Below, piece by piece: positions 6,021 to 8,635 of a DNA stretch of 8,635 nucleotides. The notes under the pieces are model-generated. The model was not told the DNA's origin and did no database searches. It saw only the letters and a list, made by a program, of their open reading frames with translations. Origin of the DNA: Lachnospiraceae bacterium (GTDB taxonomy: Bacteria > Bacillota > Clostridia > Lachnospirales > Lachnospiraceae); contig CAAEAB010000117.1 in NCBI GenBank assembly GCA_900753685.1, positions 1 through 8,635 on the forward strand. Reading direction: 5' to 3'. Position 1 is the stretch's first letter. Each line of letters opens with the position of its first letter. The position numbers and the translations under genes were made by a program.

Positions 6021-6056
6021 AAGCTTTTCCTCCTCTTATAGCGATTCCTGTTCTGC

Positions 6057-6089
6057 AAAAAAGAGCCGATAAGTTTACCGACTCTTTTT
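6057..6089. terminator. Terminator closing the purine operon, bidirectional in form
   Basis: A 12-13 bp stem with two G-T pairs (6060-6072 with 6075-6087) is flanked on the minus strand by six T (6062-6057) and on the plus strand by five T (6085-6089). It starts about 25 nt after the purD stop codon. The main role is to end the leftward pur transcript. The plus-strand tail could also stop antisense transcription. Confidence 0.88.
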
Positions 6090-6113
6090 CGTATGTTCAT
6101 TATACACGAAGTT

Positions 6114-7385
6114 TTATGCTTCATCAATAGCTTTTCCGATATCGTGACGCATGTATTTGTTGTCAAATTGTACCCAATCAGTGGCTTTATAGGCATTGGC
6201 CCGGGCTTCTTTTAAATCCTGGCCCTTCGCCGTCACGCCCAGGACACGGCCGCCATTGGTAACGATACCTGCTTCAGTGCGCTTTGTTCCCGCATGGAAG
6301 CAATAATAACCCTCATGCTCTTTAAAGGTTTCAAGGCCGCTGATCACAAAGCCTTTGTCATATTTTACCGGATAGCCGTTGGAAGCAAGTACAACGCAGA
6401 CTGCCGCATTATCTTCAAATTCCAGGTTGATTTCATCGAGCCGTCCGTCGATGCAGGCTTCAAAAACATCCACAATATCTGTTTTCATCCGCGGCAGTAC
6501 GACCTGGGCTTCCGGATCACCGAAACGGGCGTTATACTCAAGAACCTTCGGTCCGTCTGCGGTCAGCATTAAGCCGACAAAAAGAATTCCGACGAAATCC
6601 CGTCCTTCGGCCTTCATGGCATCCATGGTTGGTCTATAAATATTTTCTTCACAGAAAGCTGCAATTTCCGGTGTATAAAACGGGCTTGGGGAGAAGGTTC
6701 CCATACCGCCGGTGTTCAGGCCCTGGTCGCCATCCTTTGCCCGTTTGTGATCCTGAGCCGAGGTCATCGGAACCACATGGGTACCGTCGCAAAAGCAGAG
6801 TACGGAAACTTCCCGGCCTGTCATGAATTCTTCGATGACCATCCGGTTTCCGGCGGAGCCAAACTGTTTATCTTCCATAATGGTTTTTACGCCCTCTTTA
6901 GCTTCTTCCAATGTATTACAGATCAAAACACCTTTGCCAAGAGCAAGGCCGTCCGCCTTCAAGACAATTGGCATCTTGGCTGTTTCCAGATATTCCAGCG
7001 CCTTTTTCGGATCATCAAAATTCTCATAGGCCGCCGTCGGAATATGGTATTTTTTCATTAAATCCTTTGAAAATGCCTTGGAGCCTTCAATCATAGCCGC
7101 CAGCTGTCTCGGTCCGAATACACGGAGTCCTTTTTCTTCAAAGGCATTGACAATACCTCCGACCAGCGGGTCATCCATACCGATCACTGTCAGATCAATC
7201 CCTTTTTCCAGCGCAAATTCTGTCAGCTTATCAAATTCCATGGCGCCGATATTTACGCACTCGGCATATTCCTCGATTCCAGCATTTCCCGGCGCACAGT
7301 AAATCTTATCCACACGTTTACTCTGAGCCACCTTCCATGCAATGGCATGTTCTCTCCCGCCGCTTCCTACAATCAGAACTTTCAT
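6114..7385 (-). CDS. purD: Phosphoribosylamine--glycine ligase (GAR synthetase)
   Basis: 423 aa, full length. It catalyses ATP-dependent joining of glycine to 5-phosphoribosylamine, the second step of de novo purine synthesis. ATP-grasp features in order: GSGGREHA (7-14), GPRQLAAMIEGSKAFSK (91-107), KADGLALGKGV (143-153), NTGGMGTFSP (224-233), the metal-binding LEYNARFGDPEAQ (282-294; Glu283 and Asn285) and SNGYP (335-339) in the C-terminal domain. GMDDPLVGG (69-77) replaces the GPEAPLV form known from E. coli PurD. I recall this as a normal clostridial variant. The ATG overlaps the purN stop as ATGA, with GAGGAGG inside the end of purN, so translation is coupled. It is the last gene of the pur operon. 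Confidence 0.97.
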   Translation of the reverse strand: MKVLIVGSGGREHAIAWKVAQSKRVDKIYCAPGNAGIEEYAECVNIGAMEFDKLTEFALEKGIDLTVIGMDDPLVGGIVNAFEEKGLRVFGPRQLAAMIEGSKAFSKDLMKKYHIPTAAYENFDDPKKALEYLETAKMPIVLKADGLALGKGVLICNTLEEAKEGVKTIMEDKQFGSAGNRMVIEEFMTGREVSVLCFCDGTHVVPMTSAQDHKRAKDGDQGLNTGGMGTFSPSPFYTPEIAAFCEENIYRPTMDAMKAEGRDFVGILFVGLMLTADGPKVLEYNARFGDPEAQVVLPRMKTDIVDVFEACIDGRLDEINLEFEDNAAVCVVLASNGYPVKYDKGFVISGLETFKEHEGYYCFHAGTKRTEAGIVTNGGRVLGVTAKGQDLKEARANAYKATDWVQFDNKYMRHDIGKAIDEA

Positions 7386-8017
7386 GCTGTTTCCTCCTCT
7401 ATAATCACACGGCCATCCTCGACCTTTACTTTACCTGCTGCAATTAAATCAATAGCCTTCGGCATAATCTGCCATTCGGCCTCCTCCATAATCCGACGCT
7501 GTAAAACTTCCGGCGTATCTCCCGACTTAACTTCCACAGCCTTCTGTAAAATAATCGGTCCCGTATCCGTACCTTCATCCACGAAATGCACGGTAGCGCC
7601 GCTGACCTTAACCCCCCGGGCTAAGGCCGCCTCATGGACATGCAGGCCATAATAGCCCGTGCCGCAGAATGATGGAATCAGTGAAGGATGTATATTAATT
7701 ATCCGGTTTCTGAAATTCTGTATCATCTCCGGCGGAATAACAACCATAAATCCGGCCAGAACAATTAAATCCACCTTCAAATCCATAAGCGTCTTTAAAA
7801 GCGTCTGATTAAACATCGCCCTTGTCTCAAAATCCTTCGGTGAGATACACATGAAAGGAATATGGTGCTTTTCAGCCCTTTGAAGAGCCTTGGCATTTTT
7901 ATTATTGGAAATGACCATGGCAATTTCTGTATTTTTTATCGTTTCATCCTCAATACGGTCGATAATTGCCTGAAGATTCGTTCCGCCGCCGGACACAAGT
8001 ACCGCGATTCTCAACAT
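7382..8017 (-). CDS. purN: Phosphoribosylglycinamide formyltransferase 1
   Basis: 211 aa. It transfers the formyl group of 10-formyltetrahydrofolate to GAR, the product of PurD, giving FGAR. The N-terminal phosphate-binding loop SGGGTNLQ (9-16) and the catalytic triad Asn108, His110 (NIHPS) and Asp151 (GTDTGP) are all present. Between NIHPSLIP and GLHVHEA there is a stretch FCGTGYYG (117-124), about five residues longer than in E. coli. I recall this as common in clostridial enzymes. The start codon overlaps the end of purM by 7 nt and has only a weak ribosome binding site, so initiation probably depends on coupling to purM. The 3' end overlaps purD by 4 nt. Confidence 0.97.
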   Translation of the reverse strand: MLRIAVLVSGGGTNLQAIIDRIEDETIKNTEIAMVISNNKNAKALQRAEKHHIPFMCISPKDFETRAMFNQTLLKTLMDLKVDLIVLAGFMVVIPPEMIQNFRNRIINIHPSLIPSFCGTGYYGLHVHEAALARGVKVSGATVHFVDEGTDTGPIILQKAVEVKSGDTPEVLQRRIMEEAEWQIMPKAIDLIAAGKVKVEDGRVIIEEETA

Positions 8018-8635
8018 AATGTTACACCCGTTTCGCCTTCCACTGTCTCACCGATCACATAGGCTGTCTCACCGGCCTGGGCAAGCAGTTCCAAAACCTT
8101 ATCCTTGTCCGCCGGGTCCACAGCGATAACCATGCCGATACCCATATTATATGTATTGTACATGACTTTTTCTTCCACATCGCCTTTTTCAGCCATCAGT
8201 TTGAAAATAGCCGGTACTTCATAGGAATCCTTATGGACAACAGCGCGAATTCCTTCCGGAAGCATTCTCGGAATGTTTTCATAAAAACCGCCGCCGGTAA
8301 TATGGCTGCAAGCTTTTACTTTTACGCCGCCGTTTTTCAGACTCTTTAAAGCTTTCACATAAATCTTTGTCGGAGCGAGAAGCGCTTCGCCAAGGGTCTT
8401 GCCGAGACAATCATAATATGTATTTAAAGATTCTTCTGTCATTTCAAAAATCTTTCGAACCAGTGAAAAACCGTTGCTGTGAACACCGGAGGATGCAATA
8501 CCAATCAAGGTTTCGCCTCCTTTTAACTCTTTACCTGTGATCAAATCCTTTTTATCGACAATACCTACGGCAAATCCGGCCAGATCATATTCATCCTCCG
8601 GATAGAAGCCAGGCATTTCTGCCGTCTCGCCGCCG
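8011..8635 (-). CDS. purM: Phosphoribosylformylglycinamidine cyclo-ligase (AIR synthetase), 5'-truncated by the window edge
   Basis: 207 residues are visible, about 60 percent of a family of roughly 345 aa. The frame stays open to the right edge, so the real start lies outside. PurM uses ATP to close FGAM to AIR, the fifth step of purine synthesis. The first visible residues are GGETAEMPGFY, the family signature. SSGVHSNGFSLVRK (48-61), HITGGGFYENIPRMLPEG (111-128) and YNMGIGM (162-168) follow, all typical of the PurM/PurL ATP-binding superfamily. An internal Met at 8616 is not the start. The stop codon lies 7 nt inside purN. The truncation is an edge effect, not a broken gene. Confidence 0.96.
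   Translation of the reverse strand, partial: GGETAEMPGFYPEDEYDLAGFAVGIVDKKDLITGKELKGGETLIGIASSGVHSNGFSLVRKIFEMTEESLNTYYDCLGKTLGEALLAPTKIYVKALKSLKNGGVKVKACSHITGGGFYENIPRMLPEGIRAVVHKDSYEVPAIFKLMAEKGDVEEKVMYNTYNMGIGMVIAVDPADKDKVLELLAQAGETAYVIGETVEGETGVTLC

Noticed and set aside
6028..6040. TATAAG as a -10 box for the HAD gene
   Set aside because: It abuts the ribosome binding site, so a transcript starting there would lack the site. No -35 is visible at a suitable distance.
1..8635. Mobile elements, CRISPR arrays, tRNA genes, defence or biosynthetic clusters
   Set aside because: I saw no transposase, integrase, regularly spaced repeats, tRNA fold or matching genes. All coding space is used by conserved housekeeping genes on one strand.

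Overview
The window looks like chromosomal housekeeping DNA from a low-to-mid GC Gram-positive anaerobe, most likely a Clostridia member of the Lachnospiraceae type. The evidence is the strong AGGAGG ribosome binding sites, sigma-A type promoters, ClpC rather than ClpA/ClpB, clostridial-style PurN and PurD variants, and a short acidic protein between clpC and radA. This placement comes from recognising protein families by eye, not from a search. All convincing genes lie on the minus strand, so the window reads from right to left.

Right part (8635 to 6057): the end of a de novo purine operon. A 5'-truncated purM enters from the right edge. It overlaps purN by 7 nt, and purN overlaps purD by 4 nt (ATGA). 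purH, often found between purN and purD in Bacillus, is absent here. A strong hairpin at 6057-6089, with T-runs on both strands, closes the operon.

Middle (6020 to 2247): a GTG-started HAD-IIA phosphatase is followed, only 3 bp after its stop codon, by a near-consensus promoter (TTGACA-N17-TATTAT). The -10 box of this promoter lies inside a perfect 9+5+9 palindrome. The promoter drives a YtrA-type GntR repressor and then clpC, a full Hsp100 unfoldase with the ClpP-docking LGF motif. I see no ctsR, mcsA, mcsB or CtsR heptad site, so clpC appears to be under a GntR-type autorepressor instead of the usual Firmicutes heat-shock control. This is the most interesting regulatory observation in the window.

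Left part (2246 to 273): a 136-aa acidic, beta-rich protein of unknown function, ended by a clear intrinsic terminator, then radA (branch migration and recombination helicase). A possible radA promoter is embedded in that terminator.

Left edge (1 to 272): no protein gene. The minus strand carries a good promoter (TGGACG-N17-TATAAT) with AT-rich upstream DNA and a 20-bp-period repeat. Below it come a GC-rich hairpin with a G8 run, a second hairpin and a boxA-like motif (CCTTGAAAATT). Together these look like the promoter and leader of an rRNA operon whose 16S gene would begin just beyond the left edge.

I found no mobile element, CRISPR array, tRNA, prophage or defence system. Most of the window is ordinary core genome, and the novelty lies in regulation and gene order.
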